A stretch of DNA of 64,000 bases from Carnegiea gigantea (GCA_029747015.1 JAKOGI010000055.1:186001-250000); one strand, 5' to 3'. Positions 41,389 to 53,195 are shown, counted from the stretch's first letter. Made by a program: numbers and translations. Notes: generated from the sequence alone by a model not told the origin.

Positions 41389-43427
41389 ATGTCTACAAAG
41401 TCCACAAGAAGCGACCAAGCACGTGTGGAAGAGTTAGAAGCGCAAGTCACTTATCTTCGAACTCAACTTGGGCAACTTTTGGAGGAAAAACGAAGGTGGG
41501 TTCATAGCCCTACTCCCTCTCATCCTCATGAACCGGTGGTCGAATCGGAAGAAGAAGTCCTTCAATCCCGAGCTAATTCTAGTGACGAAGAAGCCCCAAG
41601 GAGACGAAGGCAAGGAAGCAATATTGGTGGTGTCCGAATTGACATCCCCGAATTTGAAGGCTAACTTGACCCTGACTTATTTCTCGATTGGTTGCACACC
41701 ATTGAGAGGATCTTTGAATATGAGGACATCCCGGAGGACAAGAAGGTGAAACTCGTAGCCCTTAAACTCCGCAAATATACTTCAATCTGGTGGGCTAACC
41801 TTGGAGCGAAAAGAGCAAGAAATGGGAAAGGAAAATTAGAACGTGGGCCAAAATGAAAGAAAAGCTTAAGGCCAAGTTTCTTCCCTCTCACTATGTGCAA
41901 GACAATTATCTCAAGCTCCATCGACTCAAGCAAGGATCCAAGAGTGTGGAAGAATACACTCGAGAGTTTGAACAACTCCTACTCAAATGCGACTTGAAAG
42001 AAGATGACTCTCAAACCTTGGTAAGATACTTAACCAGACTTGATGAGTCTATTGCTCATATTGTTGAATTGCAACCATATTCATCCCTTGATGACTTGAG
42101 TTCTCTAGCCTATAAGGTAGAGCAACAAAAGAAATCCAAGGAAAAGAGCATCTTTTCCAAGACTCCTTCCCGTCCTTTTTCTCAAGAATCACCTTACTTT
42201 CCCCCACAAATTTAAACCCCCTCACCCGCCAAAAGTGTCCCTCCCATCACCCCTCCACCTCCCACAAAAGTGCCCTCACAGCCAAAAGACCAGGTTCGTT
42301 GTTTCCGTTGTCAAGGTATGGGACATTTTGCATCTGAGTGTCCTAACAAGAAGATTGTTTCCCTGGCTGAGTACCAAGCTTCTTTTGAGGATCATGACCA
42401 TGAAGAAGAGGAAAGTTTGGAGGAAAAAGAAGAAGAGGTTATCATAGGCCCCGATGAAGGTGAGTTGCTTGTCATTAGGCGAGCATTGAGCGGATTTGCT
42501 ACTCAAGAAGCCTTGGAGCAAAGAGATGCGATTTTCCACATAAGGTGCACTATTCTAGGGAAAGTTTGTACCCTCATCATCGATGGAGGTAGTTGTACAA
42601 ATGTTGCATCCAAAACCATGGTGGATAAGCTCAAACTTGAGACTACACCCCATCCTAAGCCTTATAGCATCCAATGGCTAAATCAAGGCAAAGGTATATA
42701 CATTTCTCATTAGTGCCTCATTTCTCTTTCTATTGGAGACCACTATAAGGATGAGATATTGTGTGACATTCTTCCTATAGATGCAAGCCATATATTGTTG
42801 GGTAGACCATGGATGTTTGATCGCCATGTAATTCATCATGGGCGCCTCAACACCTACTCCTTTATTAAGGATGAGAAGAAAATCACCTTGACCCCTATTC
42901 CCTCGTGCCAAAGCCCCAAGCCACAAAAGGACCGACAAGCCTTAACCCTCATTCATCCTTCCCAAACCCTTGCCCCCAAAGAAGATTTCCCACTTCCACC
43001 TCTTCTCCTCACCAGGTATGACCCGTTTTATCATCCTCCCCTCACCCTCTTCTATATCTCTCTAGAGGTGATGCCCTGTGACCTCCTTCCCCAAAAGCTC
43101 CCATATTGTAAGCGCGACCCCTTCCTTGAGAGGCTTGCTAACCCTTTGAGTTTGAGAACAAACTCAAAACAACCCGGGGAGTATGATGCATATTTCCATA
43201 TGCATCATTTTTATTCAACTCCATTTTCAAAGAAGAAAAGGGTCAAAGAAGATCATGCATGGAAATGTGCCTTTTTGGTCTTCTTAAGTGAGTTCAAAGA
43301 CTCGCGACACTATGGAGAGGTCAAAAAGAGGTTAAGCTTTGCTAGAAATTTTGGTGCCGAATTCATCCCTGCGGAACCCGATTTTTGTGACCACTTTTGG
43401 ACAAGCTCAAGTGGACCCACAATTTGA
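41389..43427 (+). pseudogene. gag: Type II gag, protease and tail of A1-II
   Basis: Starts MSTKSTRSDQARVEELEAQV. A CAA-to-TAA stop after IDIPEFEG (41662-41664), a one-base loss near 41835 and stops near 42213 and 42711 (CAA/CAG to TAA/TAG) break it. The uninterrupted SIWWANLGAKRAR region shows the site where A2-II carries its solo LTR. CCHC CFRCQGMGHFASEC, protease [13 protein letters not shown] (intact Asp) and the NPLSLRTNS-PGEYD tail into the 3' LTR are all recognisable. RT and integrase are absent. Confidence 0.85.
43173..43183 (+). other. Polypurine tract of A1-II
   Basis: CCCGGGGAGTA before the 3' LTR. Confidence 0.85.
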
Positions 43428-44237
43428 GGGCCCATGTGCTTTTGAAGCTTAAGATTTCATCTTTCAAATAAGCCCAAGTTTGTTTAATTTGGACATCATT
43501 TGATTGGGCAAAATATCACTCAAAGATACGTTATGCTGATCCAGTCCAGCCTGAGATAGGTGCATTGTTTGGGCCATAACTTTTAAACCGCTTATCCAAA
43601 TTGAGCAAATGAGCCCATTCTGGAAACTAGCCTTCCAGGGCTTTCTATCAAGCCCAAGAACGCGTGATTTGGCCGAGTATTCTGGAAGTTATGCTCTGTT
43701 GAAGTTGAGGCAGCTGCAAGGATTAATTCTGGGAATATGAAGAGTCTTCGGTTACATGTAATTGTGTGGCTGACATTGTGCACGTTTTGGAGCCTTCTAG
43801 ATTGGTGTAATCAGCTAAGAAATCCTAGAATATTCCTTATAACCCCCCCACCCCTTTTATGGTGTGTCTTTCCATTTATCTTAGTCTTTTCATTTTACTA
43901 GTTTTAATTGTTAGGAGTTATTTGAGTCCTTTTGTTGTCTTTTGTTGAGCCTATATAAAGGGGGGCGTGTGAGCATTGTAGATCAGATTTCTAAGGCATT
44001 TTCAAGAGTAATTCAAGCACCTTTGAGAGTGATTCTCATTTGTGTCCAAAAAATTCCTAGTTCTATATCTTGAATTTGGCTAATTCAAGTGGTGTTCTAG
44101 GTTCTCCTTCTTTTCTTTGGAGTGATTTCTCAGAAGAGTGAAGGGAATTAGCCCAAGACCAAGGTGTGAGTGGCTCCGGAAGGATTATCTCATACACAAA
44201 GTCTTGCACTATCCATCTCTATCCTGTTTGGTGATAT
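43184..44237 (+). repeat. 3' LTR of A1-II, truncated at its U5 end
   Basis: A1 subtype, TATATAAA at 43952-43959. It stops at CTGTTTGGTGATAT; the remaining ~90 bp to the CATCA end are deleted. Confidence 0.9.
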
Positions 44238-44547
44238 GCTTGTTGGCATGGTCCTTGTATGATGCATTTGCCTTTTCAATCTTGGCCTTCACGGTTTCAT
44301 GGAGTTTTTGAATCTCTTCCACTCGTTTGCTAGCCTCCATGTGAGGCTTCTTATTCATTTCTCTTGGGATAAGATCAAGGGGACTCAAAGGATCCAACCC
44401 ATAAACTACCTTGAATGGAGATAAACCCGTGGCCTTGCTAGGCGACTTGTTGAAGGCTAACTCAGCATGTGGCAAGGTTAAGTCCCAAGCTTTGATGTTG
44501 GACTTTACTAGCACTCTCAAGAGAGTTCCCAAAGTCCAGTTGGTGAC
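44238..44547 (-). pseudogene. pol: Element G pol: integrase middle segment
   Basis: [50 protein letters not shown] and [19 protein letters not shown] match G3 integrase (55860-56140). At 44547 it is joined in frame to RT of the H element, giving one 367-codon ORF (45312-44209). The fusion reflects a deletion, not a designed protein. Confidence 0.82.
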
Positions 44548-45312
44548 TTGTGGTGTCCAAATGAACTTGCTCCCCTTCAATACCTCGGTCATGGGGGCGC
44601 GTATAAACCTCCTATAAAAGGAAGCCAAGCCATGAAAGCTCCTAACATCATGCATGGAGGTGGGAATGGGCCATGTCTTGATTGCTTCCACCTTGCTTTG
44701 ATCAACACTAATGCCTTGGCCCGAAACTATGTATCCCAAGAATACCACCTCAAGAGTAAAGAAAGAGCACTTCTTGAGATTCCCATAGAGTTGCTCTTGT
44801 TCAAGGATCATCATGACTTGCTTGAGGTGACCGGAATGTTCCTCCTCAGTCTTGCTAAACACCAATATGTCATCAAAATATACCACCACAAATTTCCCAA
44901 GAAACGGCTTGAACACTTGGTTCATTAGTCTCATGAATGTGCTCGGTGCATTAGAAAGGCCAAATGGCATGACTAGCCATTCATAAAGCCCCATCTTGGT
45001 CTTGAAAGCGGTCTTCCACTCATCCCCTTCTCGAATCCGGATTTGGTAGTACCCACTCCATAGGTCTATCTTGGAAAAGACCCTAGACCGATGGAGTTCA
45101 TCAAGCATGTCTTCTAGACTTGGTATGGGATGCCGGTACTTGATAGTAATTTTGTTGATGGCCCGGCTATCCACACACATCCTCATAGAGCCATCCTTCT
45201 TGGGGACAAGAAGGGCGGGTACGGCGCAAGGACTCAAGCTTTCACGCACCAAACCTTTGGAAATCAACTCCTCCACTTGCCTTTGAATCTCCAAAGTTTC
45301 CTTGGGGTTCAT
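44548..45312 (-). pseudogene. pol: H left unit pol: RT, truncated before RNase H
   Basis: [72 protein letters not shown] at 44880-44869, [11 protein letters not shown] and [11 protein letters not shown], up to WTPQ where the deletion joins G integrase. RNase H motifs and about seven codons around FSSIAAP are missing compared with the right unit (50057-51217). Confidence 0.85.
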
Positions 45313-46135
45313 TCTATGTGCCGGCTTGTTGGGTAAAATGGCCCCAGGAATGAGGTCTATGTGGTGTTGGATGACCTTTGAGGGGGTAGGCCTAAGGGTA
45401 TCTCTTCGGGAAAAACATGGGGAAATTGTTTTAGGAGTTGAGAGGCTAATGGGTGAAGAGGGGCTTTGGTTTCATCTTGTGGGGGTATGTAGAGGATCAT
45501 TTCCTTGAGGGTCTTGTATTCATGATGGGAGGACAAGAGTGCCGGTTCAAGGAGAGATAATAACATTTTTCCTGCCTTAGGATCCTCTTTGACTTTGGGT
45601 TTGGTGATTTGATGTGGGGCTAGGGGGCAAGGGTGATCTTTCGGCCATCTTTGAGTAGGGTGTAAGTGTTTTGATACCCATCATGCATGACCTTACGATC
45701 AAAGAGCCAAGGTCTCCCCAACAAAATGTGACAAGCATCCATGGGAAGGATGTCACACCACAACTCATCTCTATAACTTTTACCAATAGACAATGCAATC
45801 AAACAACAAGTAGAGGCTTGGAGACCTTTACCTTGATTGAGCCATTGAATGGAGTATGGGTGAGGGTGAGGTTCGGTCTTGAGTTGGAGCTTCTCCACCA
45901 AAGTAGTTGAGGCCACATTGGCACAACGACCTCCATCCACAATGAGGGAACATACACGGCCATTAACGGTGCACCGGGTGCGGAAGATGTTCTCTCGTTG
46001 TTCTTCCCGGTTTGGAACCTTATGACCACTCAAGGCTCTCCTAAGTACAAGCAATTCTCCTTCATCCGCCTCCTCAATATACTCCTCCTCCATTTCCATC
46101 AAGTGAACTTCCTTATCACTCCCTTCCTCCGCCAA
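45313..46135 (-). pseudogene. pol: H left unit pol: protease and linker
   Basis: Glu-rich start, then [33 protein letters not shown], in which the active-site Ser is Arg. [33 protein letters not shown] and [10 protein letters not shown] follow, then a one-base loss near 45625 and a frameshift near 45390 before RT. Otherwise nearly identical to 51214-51903. Confidence 0.83.
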
Positions 46136-46216
46136 CTCGGCTTGCTCATGTGCTTGATATTCAACTAAGGTAATGACCTTCCTATTGGGACAATCCGAAG
46201 CTATGTGCCCGAAACC

Positions 46217-47155
46217 TTAGCACTTGTAACACCTTCTTTTCTCAAATGGGTTGAGGGGTGGCTTGGGTGTGTTTGGCTTGGGTTGGGATGAGGATGTGGG
46301 GGTGTTTGTGGGTTTAGGAGTGTGGGGTAAACTCCCCTTGTTGAATGGATAGGCTCTTTGTGGAGGTTTAGGGAGTTCTTTCTTGTATTTGGCTTTCTTT
46401 TGTTGTTCAACTTTGTGAGCTAAGGAGCAAATCTCATCAAGAGTAGTGTAATGTTGTAATTCTACAACATTCCGAATGGAGTCATTCAATCCTCCCAAGT
46501 ACCTCACAATAGTTTGGTCCTCATTCTCCCTAAGGTCACAGGTCATGATAAGTCTTTCAAACTCACGGGTGTAATCCTCCACACTCTTAGATTCTTGTCT
46601 AAGGTTATGGAGTTTGGTGTAGTTGTCTTGTAGGTAGTGGGGAGGTAGGAATTTGGTCTTAAGTTTCTCCTTCATCTTCCTCCAAGACCTAATCTTATCC
46701 TTCCCTTTTCTAGCCCTCTTAGACACTACATTACTCCACCAAATTGAAGTATACTTGCGAAGTTTAAGAGCCACAAGTTTTACCTTCTTGTCATCCGGCA
46801 CATATTTGTATTCGAAGATCCTTTCGACGGTGTTCATCCACTCTATGAATTCGTCCGGGTTGAGTTGGCCTTCAAACTCCGGGATCTCCACCTTGAAATC
46901 CAAGGCAAGTGGTTTGCCTCTCCTTGCTCTTCTTAGCCTCCTCTCATGGTCTTCATCACTTGTACCAAATGGGTTGTCTTCGGATTCTTCTCCCACCGAG
47001 TGAGAGTCACTAGAGTGAGAGCTTTGAATCTCCCTTTGGTTGTTCCTCATAGCTTGGGCTAATTGCTTCCTAAGATACTCAAGTTGAGCATCCTTTTCGG
47101 CATTTAGCTTCATGAGTTGCTCAAACGTTTCTTCTAGTGAAGTGCTTGAAGACAT
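46217..47155 (-). pseudogene. gag: H left unit gag
   Basis: Starts MSSSTSLEETFEQL. Coiled-coil-like KDAQLEYLRKQLAQAMRN, acidic Ser linker, gag domain (KVEIPEFEGQLNPDEFIEWMNTVERIFEY, SIWWSNVVSKRARKG), SVEDYTREFERLIMTCDL and a Pro-rich linker. It stops inside the zinc knuckle at CYKC-stop (CAA to TAA by comparison with sister copies). The downstream half of the knuckle is still present in frame. The right unit has the same stop. Confidence 0.86.
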
Positions 47156-47204
47156 CTTGGTTCTTTTTGAAAGAGGAATGGTGTGTTCTAGCACGGTTGG
47201 GTAA

Positions 47205-47313
47205 GGCGCGGTCGTGCTCAAAGGCACGGGCAGGCCGTGCTAGTTTGCTGTGTTGAAATGGTGAGAATGGGCAGTGGCACGGTCGTGCACTTTAGCACGG
47301 GGTGGCCGTGCCA
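47205..47313 (-). repeat. Leader paired-inverted-repeat module, two copies
   Basis: Copies at 47205-47240 and 47277-47313, 72 bp apart, upstream of gag. Confidence 0.85.
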
Positions 47314-47430
47314 TTTTGCTGCCTGGCGTGGGTGCAAGTTGCGGATGGTGAAGCTTTGAGCTGGCTTTTGTGTTTGAGTTAATGGTATGTGTTTGGGTTT
47401 GGAAGCTATGGCCTAGGAGAGTAGCCAATA

Positions 47431-47442
47431 GCTCTGATACCA
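47431..47442 (-). other. Primer binding site, H left unit
   Basis: Minus-strand TGGTATCAGAGC next to the LTR end. Confidence 0.92.
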
Positions 47443-47444
47443 CT

Positions 47445-48584
47445 TGATGCACTTCTAAGACCTTGAAATGAAGATCAAAGAAGGGATCTCAAATAGTGAA
47501 GCAAATGGAAGTGAAAAGAAGATGGGTTTGCAAACAACAATGGAATGAAGAGATAAACTAAGCTTACTTGGATAAGATATCACCACCAAGTTCACTTAGA
47601 GCCCTCCTTAAGGATCAAGTGAGATAAGATATCACCACTCAAATGATCTTTAAGGACCCTTGAACACCACACTAGGGAGCTAGGCTAGTGATAAGCAAGA
47701 GTAGAGAGAGAAACAAGGGAGTTTTAAACTCAACCCAAATGCATTCATTCATAAGTTGCCTTACATGCTGAGGTTCTTCCCCTACTTATAGGCCTTACAA
47801 TTAGCAAAAATCCCATGAAAACCAAGGCCAAACAACCGGCCAAAAGGACAAGGGGAAGGGGGGACCAAAAAGCAACAAGTACAAAAGCAAAAGTAAAAGC
47901 TGCCAGTGCTTTTCAAAACTGCAGCACCAACTTCAAATGAGCATAACTTCCAAAATACTTTTCCAAATGGGTTGATTCAAAATCTGGGAGAAATCTCTGG
48001 AAGTCTAGTTTCCAGAAAGGCCTCTTTCAGCTCCAAACTCCCAGCCGTTGGAAAGTTACCCCCTAAAAAAGGCAAGGATATATCTGCTGCCATCAGCCTG
48101 TACCTCTAGGGAACTTGCTTGCTTTTGAAACCCCAACCAAGGATTTGACTTCCAACTCTTTTGCTGGCCTTTCAGTACACTTCAAAAGGATTTCAAAAAG
48201 TGGATTTGATATTTCCAAAGTTCATCTAATGATAGAGAAAATGGAACATCAAAACCGAGTACTGAAATGGATGTTCTGGGCAGATTGGATAGCTTGACTT
48301 CAAGGGCTGAGTTGGATGGGCAAATGAAGTCCAAATGACTTGAAATTTGCTTTATTGGAAAGCTAGCTTCCTAAACTTAAAACCCAAGGCAATTAAACGA
48401 GCCTAAACCACCTTTAGCCTAGGTGATTAGGGTCACCAAGTTGCTGTGCTTGCTGACCAGAATTGCTGGGCAGTAGTCTTGATCTTCTATGAATTTTCTC
48501 ATGACTTGGGTGGCTTCTTGGACTTTCTTGAGAGTGGATTGCCTTTGAACTTGCTCACTCTCATTGCCTCCCATGGGTACATCA
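47445..48584 (-). repeat. LTR of H, central copy shared by both units (1140 bp)
   Basis: TGATGTACCCATGG at 48584, AAGTGCATCA at 47445. It has a PBS on its left and a polypurine tract (48585-48595) on its right. Confidence 0.92.
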
Positions 48585-49978
48585 TCCTCCCCTTGTTGGA
48601 GAGAATTTTCCCTCAAATTCTCAAGATGATCATCATCAAAGTAAGGCTTAAGGTCCGCCACATTGAATGTACAAGACACCCCGTATTCTCCCGGAAGATC
48701 AATTTTGTAGGCATTGTCATTGATCTTTTCAATTACCTCAAAAGGCCCTTTGGCCCGTGGCAAGAGCTTGGATTTCCTTTTGGAGGGAAATCGTTCCTTC
48801 CTTAGGTGTACCCAAACTAGGTCTCCCGGTTTGAACAAGGCTTGCTTACGGTGCTTGTTGGCTTGACTCTTGTACCTCTCATTGGACTCCTCAATTTGAT
48901 CTTGGACCTTCTTGTGGAGCTCTTGAATTGCCTTTACCCTCTTGCTAGCCTCAACATTCATCTTCTCTTGGTGTATGGGTAGAAGGTTAAGAGGACCAAG
49001 TGGATTTTGACCATACACCACCTTGAAGGGGGACTCGTTGGTGGTCCTAGTTGGGGCTTTGTTGTAGGCGAACTCGGCATGTGCAAGTAGGAGGTCCCAA
49101 GCCTTCAAGTTCTTCTTCACTAGGACCCTTAGCAAGGTTCCCAATGTTCGGTTCATCACTTCGGTTTGGCCATCCGTTTGAGGGTGGCAAGTAGTACTAA
49201 ACTTTAACTTTGTGCCCAACTTTCGCCAAAGTGTGATCCAAAAGTGACTTAGGAACTTTGAGTCCCTATCCGAAACAATAGTAAGGGGAATGCCGTGAAG
49301 CCTTACTATTTCCTTGAAGTACAAATCGGCTATATGAGAAGCATCATTGGTTTTGTGGCAAGCTATGAAGTGGGCCATCTTGGAAAACCGATCAACCACC
49401 ACCAAAATGGAATCTTTGTTGCGTTGGGTACGTGGGAGACCAAGTATGAAATCCATGCCCACATCTAGCCATGGCCCTTGTGGTGTAGGCAATGGGGTGT
49501 AAAGCCCTTGAGGGAGTGCATGGCTCTTGGCCATTTGACAAGTAGAGCACCTCTTGATCAAGTTTTGGATGTCCTTAAGCATGTGAGGCCAATAGTAGTG
49601 CTCTTTGGCCATAGTGTAGGTCTTGTCTTCTCCAAAGTGGCTGGCAAGAGATCCACCATGAATTTCTCTAAGTATAAGCTCACGTGTGCCACTTCTAGGT
49701 GCACACAATCGGTTGCCTTTGAACAAGTATCCTTCTTGTAATGAGAATTCCCCCTTTGGGTGAGTTAGACAAGCCTCATATAGCTCCTTGAAATCTTCAT
49801 CATCCTTATACAAGGACTTGAGATGCTCAAATCCAAGCACACATGACCCAAGTTGGAATAAAAGGAGGTGTCTCCTAGACAAATCATCCGCACCTTGGTT
49901 GAGCTTCCTGGACTTGTGCTTGATCATGAAGTGGAATGATTGCAAATACTCAACCCATTTTGCATGTCGAGAGTTCAA
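48419..49978 (-). CDS. pol: H right unit pol: RNase H end, integrase and LTR-encoded tail
   Basis: 519-codon open frame starting just after a stop (KYI-stop, CAA to TAA, near 49994). It holds LSRRHLLLFQL, the HHCC zinc region (HGGSLASHFG...CSTCQMAKS), [36 protein letters not shown] and [10 protein letters not shown] (complete D, D, E set). HLRKERFPSKRKSKLLPR, YGVSCTFNVADLKPY, SLQQGEDDVP (polypurine tract) and a ~55-residue LTR-coded tail ending SNLVTLIT follow. No chromodomain. This is one of the two most complete integrase frames in the window. Confidence 0.88.
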   Translation of the reverse strand: MNSRHAKWVEYLQSFHFMIKHKSRKLNQGADDLSRRHLLLFQLGSCVLGFEHLKSLYKDDEDFKELYEACLTHPKGEFSLQEGYLFKGNRLCAPRSGTRELILREIHGGSLASHFGEDKTYTMAKEHYYWPHMLKDIQNLIKRCSTCQMAKSHALPQGLYTPLPTPQGPWLDVGMDFILGLPRTQRNKDSILVVVDRFSKMAHFIACHKTNDASHIADLYFKEIVRLHGIPLTIVSDRDSKFLSHFWITLWRKLGTKLKFSTTCHPQTDGQTEVMNRTLGTLLRVLVKKNLKAWDLLLAHAEFAYNKAPTRTTNESPFKVVYGQNPLGPLNLLPIHQEKMNVEASKRVKAIQELHKKVQDQIEESNERYKSQANKHRKQALFKPGDLVWVHLRKERFPSKRKSKLLPRAKGPFEVIEKINDNAYKIDLPGEYGVSCTFNVADLKPYFDDDHLENLRENSLQQGEDDVPMGGNESEQVQRQSTLKKVQEATQVMRKFIEDQDYCPAILVSKHSNLVTLIT

Positions 49979-50056
49979 CTTGTGTTGGCCTTAGATGTAC
50001 TTTAAACCTTCATGATCGGAATGCAAGATGAATTCATTGGCCATCAAGTAGTGAGT

Positions 50057-51217
50057 CTAATGTTCTAGGGCACGGATGATAGCAAAGAACTCCTTGTCAT
50101 AGGTTGAATACTTCCTCCTTGACTCACTTAGTTTCTCACTAAAGTAAGCAAGGGGTCTTCCTTCTTGGATCAAAACCGCTCCTATGCCCACTCCGGAGGC
50201 ATCACACTCAACTTCAAACACCTTGTCAAAGCATGGGAGAGCTAGGACCGGTGCATGGGTTAGCTTCTCTTTGAGTTCATCAAATGACTTTTGTGCTTGT
50301 GGTGTCCAAATGAACTTGCTCCCCTTCAATACCTCGGTCATGGGGGCGGCAATGGAGCTAAAGTGGCGTATAACCCTCCTATAAAAGGAAGCCAAGCCAT
50401 GAAAGCTCCTAACATCATGCATGGAGGTGGGAATGGGCCATGTCTTGATTGCTTCCACCTTGCTTTGATCAACACTAATGCCTTGGCCCGAAACTATGTA
50501 TCCCAAGAATACCACCTCAAGAGTAAAGAAAGAGCACTTCTTGAGATTCCCATAGAGTTGCTCTTGTTCAAGGATCATCATGACTTGCTTGAGGTGACCG
50601 GAATGTTCCTCCTCAGTCTTGTTAAACACCAATATGTCATCAAAATATACCACCACAAATTTCCCAAGAAACGGCTTGAACACTTGGTTCATTAGTCTCA
50701 TGAATGTGCTCGGTGCATTAGAAAGGCCAAATGGCATGACTAGCCATTCATAAAGCCCCATCTTGGTCTTGAAAGTGGTCTTCCACTCATCCCCTTCTCG
50801 AATCCGGATTTGGTAGTACCCACTCCATAGGTCTATCTTGGAAAAGACCCTAGACCCATGGAGTTCATCAAGCATGTCTTCTAGACTTGGTATGGGATGC
50901 CGGTACTTGATAGTAATTTTGTTGATGGCCCGGCTATCCACACACATCCTCATAGAGCCATCCTTCTTGGGGACAAGAAGGGCGGGTACGGCGCAAGGAC
51001 TCAAGCTTTCACGCACCAAACCTTTGGAAATCAACTCCTCCACTTGCCTTTGAAACTCCAAAGTTTCCTTGGGGTTCATTCTATATGCTGGCTTGTTGGG
51101 TAAAATGGCCCCAGGAATGAGGTCTATGTGGTGTTGGATGACCTTTGAGGGGGTAGGCCTAAGGGTATCTCTTCGAGAAAAACATGGGGAAATTGTTTTA
51201 GGAGTTGAGAGGCTCAT
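50057..51217 (-). CDS. pol: H right unit pol: RT and RNase H start
   Basis: 386-codon open frame: [63 protein letters not shown] at 50648-50637, [20 protein letters not shown]. The RNase H start is [31 protein letters not shown], ending in [12 protein letters not shown] at a stop near 50055. The frame entry near 51217 is a frameshift relative to the protease ORF. Confidence 0.87.
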   Translation of the reverse strand: MSLSTPKTISPCFSRRDTLRPTPSKVIQHHIDLIPGAILPNKPAYRMNPKETLEFQRQVEELISKGLVRESLSPCAVPALLVPKKDGSMRMCVDSRAINKITIKYRHPIPSLEDMLDELHGSRVFSKIDLWSGYYQIRIREGDEWKTTFKTKMGLYEWLVMPFGLSNAPSTFMRLMNQVFKPFLGKFVVVYFDDILVFNKTEEEHSGHLKQVMMILEQEQLYGNLKKCSFFTLEVVFLGYIVSGQGISVDQSKVEAIKTWPIPTSMHDVRSFHGLASFYRRVIRHFSSIAAPMTEVLKGSKFIWTPQAQKSFDELKEKLTHAPVLALPCFDKVFEVECDASGVGIGAVLIQEGRPLAYFSEKLSESRRKYSTYDKEFFAIIRALEH

Positions 51218-51903
51218 GGGTGAAGAGGGGCTTTGGTTTCATCTTGTGGGGGTGTGTAGAGGATCATTTCCTTGAGGGTCTTGTATTCATGATGGGAGGA
51301 CAAGAGTGCCGGTTCAAGGAGAGATAATAACATTTTTCCTGCCTTAGGATCCTCTTTGACTTTGGGTTTGGTGATTTGATGTGGGGCTAGGGGGGCAAGG
51401 GTGATCTTTCGGCCATCTTTGAGTAGGGTATAAGTGTTTTGATACCCATCATGCATGACCTTACGATCAAAGAGCCAAGGTCTCCCCAACAAAATGTGAC
51501 AAGCATCCATGGGAAGGATGTCACACCACAACTCATCTCTATAACTTTTACCAATAGACAATGCAATCAAACAACGAGTAGAGGCTTGGAGACCTTTACC
51601 TTGATTGAGCCATTGAATGGAGTATGGGTGAGGGTGAGGTTCGGTCTTGAGTTGGAGCTTCTCCACCAAAGTAGTTGAGGCCACATTGGCACAACGACCT
51701 CCATCCACAATGAGGGAACATACACGGCCATTAACGGTGCACCGGGTGCGGAAGATGTTCTCTCGTTGTTCTTCCCGGTTTGGAACCTTATGACCACTCA
51801 AGGCTCTCCTAAGTACAAGCAATTCTCCTTCATCCGCCTCCTCAATATACTCCTCCTCCATTTCCATCAAGTGAACTTCCTTATCACTCCCTTCCTCCGC
51901 CAA
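51214..51903 (-). CDS. pol: H right unit pol: protease and linker
   Basis: 229-codon open frame with [19 protein letters not shown] (Ser to Arg in the DGGS motif), [31 protein letters not shown] and [13 protein letters not shown], plus the linker to RT. It lacks the one-base loss of the left unit. Confidence 0.85.
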   Translation of the reverse strand: MAEEGSDKEVHLMEMEEEYIEEADEGELLVLRRALSGHKVPNREEQRENIFRTRCTVNGRVCSLIVDGGRCANVASTTLVEKLQLKTEPHPHPYSIQWLNQGKGLQASTRCLIALSIGKSYRDELWCDILPMDACHILLGRPWLFDRKVMHDGYQNTYTLLKDGRKITLAPLAPHQITKPKVKEDPKAGKMLLSLLEPALLSSHHEYKTLKEMILYTPPQDETKAPLHP

Positions 51904-51984
51904 CTCGGCTTGCTCATGTGCTTGATATTCAACTAAGGTAATGACCTTCCTATTGGGACAATCCGAAGCTTTGTGCCCGAAACC

Positions 51985-52922
51985 TTAGCACTTGTAACAC
52001 CTTCTTTTCTCAAATGGGTTGAGGGGTGGCTTGGGTGTGTTTGGCTTGGGTTGGGATGAGGATGTGGGGGTGTTTGTGGGTTTAGGAGTGTGGGGTAAAC
52101 TCCCCTTGTTGAATGGATAGGCTCTTTGTGGAGGTTTAGGGAGTTCTTTCTTGTATTTGGCTTTCTTTTGTTGTTCAACTTTGTGAGCTAAGGAGCAAAT
52201 CTCATCAAGAGTAGTGTAATGTTGTAATTCTACAACATTCCGAATGGAGTCATTCAATCCTCCCAAGTACCTCACAATAGTTTGGTCCTCATTCTCCCTA
52301 AGGTCACAGGTCATGATAAGTCTTTCAAACTCACGGGTGTAATCCTCCACACTCTTAGATTCTTGTCTAAGGTTATGGAGTTTGGTGTAGTTGTCTTGTA
52401 GGTAGTGGGGAGGTAGGAATTTGGTCTTAAGTTTCTCCTTCATCTTCCTCCAAGACCTAATCTTATCCTTCCCTTTTCTAGCCCTCTTAGACACTACATT
52501 ACTCCACCAAATTGAAGTATACTTGCGAAGTTTAAAGCCACAAGTTTTACCTTCTTGTCATCCGGCACATATTTGTATTCGAAGATCCTTTCGACGGTGT
52601 TCATCCACTCTATGAATTCGTCCGGGTTGAGTTGGCCTTCAAACTCCGGGATCTCCACCTTGAAATCCAAGGCAAGTGGTTTGCCTCTCCTTGCTCTTCT
52701 TGGCCTCCTCTCATGGTCTTCATCACTTGTACCAAATGGGTTGTCTTCGGATTCTTCTCCCACCGAGTGAGAGTCACTAGAGTGAGAGCTTTGAATCTCC
52801 CTTTGGTTGTTCCTCATAGCTTGGGCTAATTGCTTCCTAAGATACTCAAGTTGAGCATCCTTTTTGGCATTTAGCTTCATGAGTTGCTCAAACGTTTCTT
52901 CTAGTGAAGTGCTTGAAGACAT
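51985..52922 (-). pseudogene. gag: H right unit gag
   Basis: Same layout and the same CYKC-stop as the left unit, plus a private two-base loss near 52533 (VALKLRKY block) that shifts the frame. The private change shows that the units have diverged since duplication. Confidence 0.86.
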
Positions 52923-52971
52923 CTTGGTTCTTTTTGAAAGAGGAATGGTGTGTTCTAGCACAGTTGGGCAA

Positions 52972-53079
52972 GGCGCGGTCGTGCTCAAAGGCACGGGCAG
53001 GCCTGCTAGTTTGCTGTGTTGAAATGGCGAGAATGGGCAGTGGCACGGTCGTGCACTTTAGCACGGGGTGGCCGTGCCA
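52972..53079 (-). repeat. Leader paired-inverted-repeat module, two copies
   Basis: Copies at about 52972-53006 (two bases shorter than in the left unit) and 53043-53079. Confidence 0.83.
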
Positions 53080-53195
53080 TTTTGCTGCCTGGCGTGGGTG
53101 CAAGTTGCGGATGGTGAATCTTTGGGCTGGCTTTTGTGTTTGAGTTAATGGTATGTGTTTGGGGTGGAAGCTATGGCCTAGGAGAGTAGCCAATA

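Larger units (their letters stand above)
39969..44237 (+). mobile_element. A1-II: non-autonomous A-family element in G integrase
   Basis: 5' LTR 39969-41113, PBS, leader repeats, gag-PR-tail and PPT; 3' LTR 43184-44237 lacks about 90 bp at its end. The junction with G pol reads ...GATAT|GCTTG and also removed about 60 codons of G integrase, so no right target duplication exists. Type II internal region like A2-II, but without the solo LTR insertion. Confidence 0.88.

Noticed and set aside
44209..45312. A genuine recombinant element with RT of H and integrase of G
   Set aside because: The two outer LTRs belong to different families and the missing G codons lie on the other side of H, so insertion plus deletion explains it.
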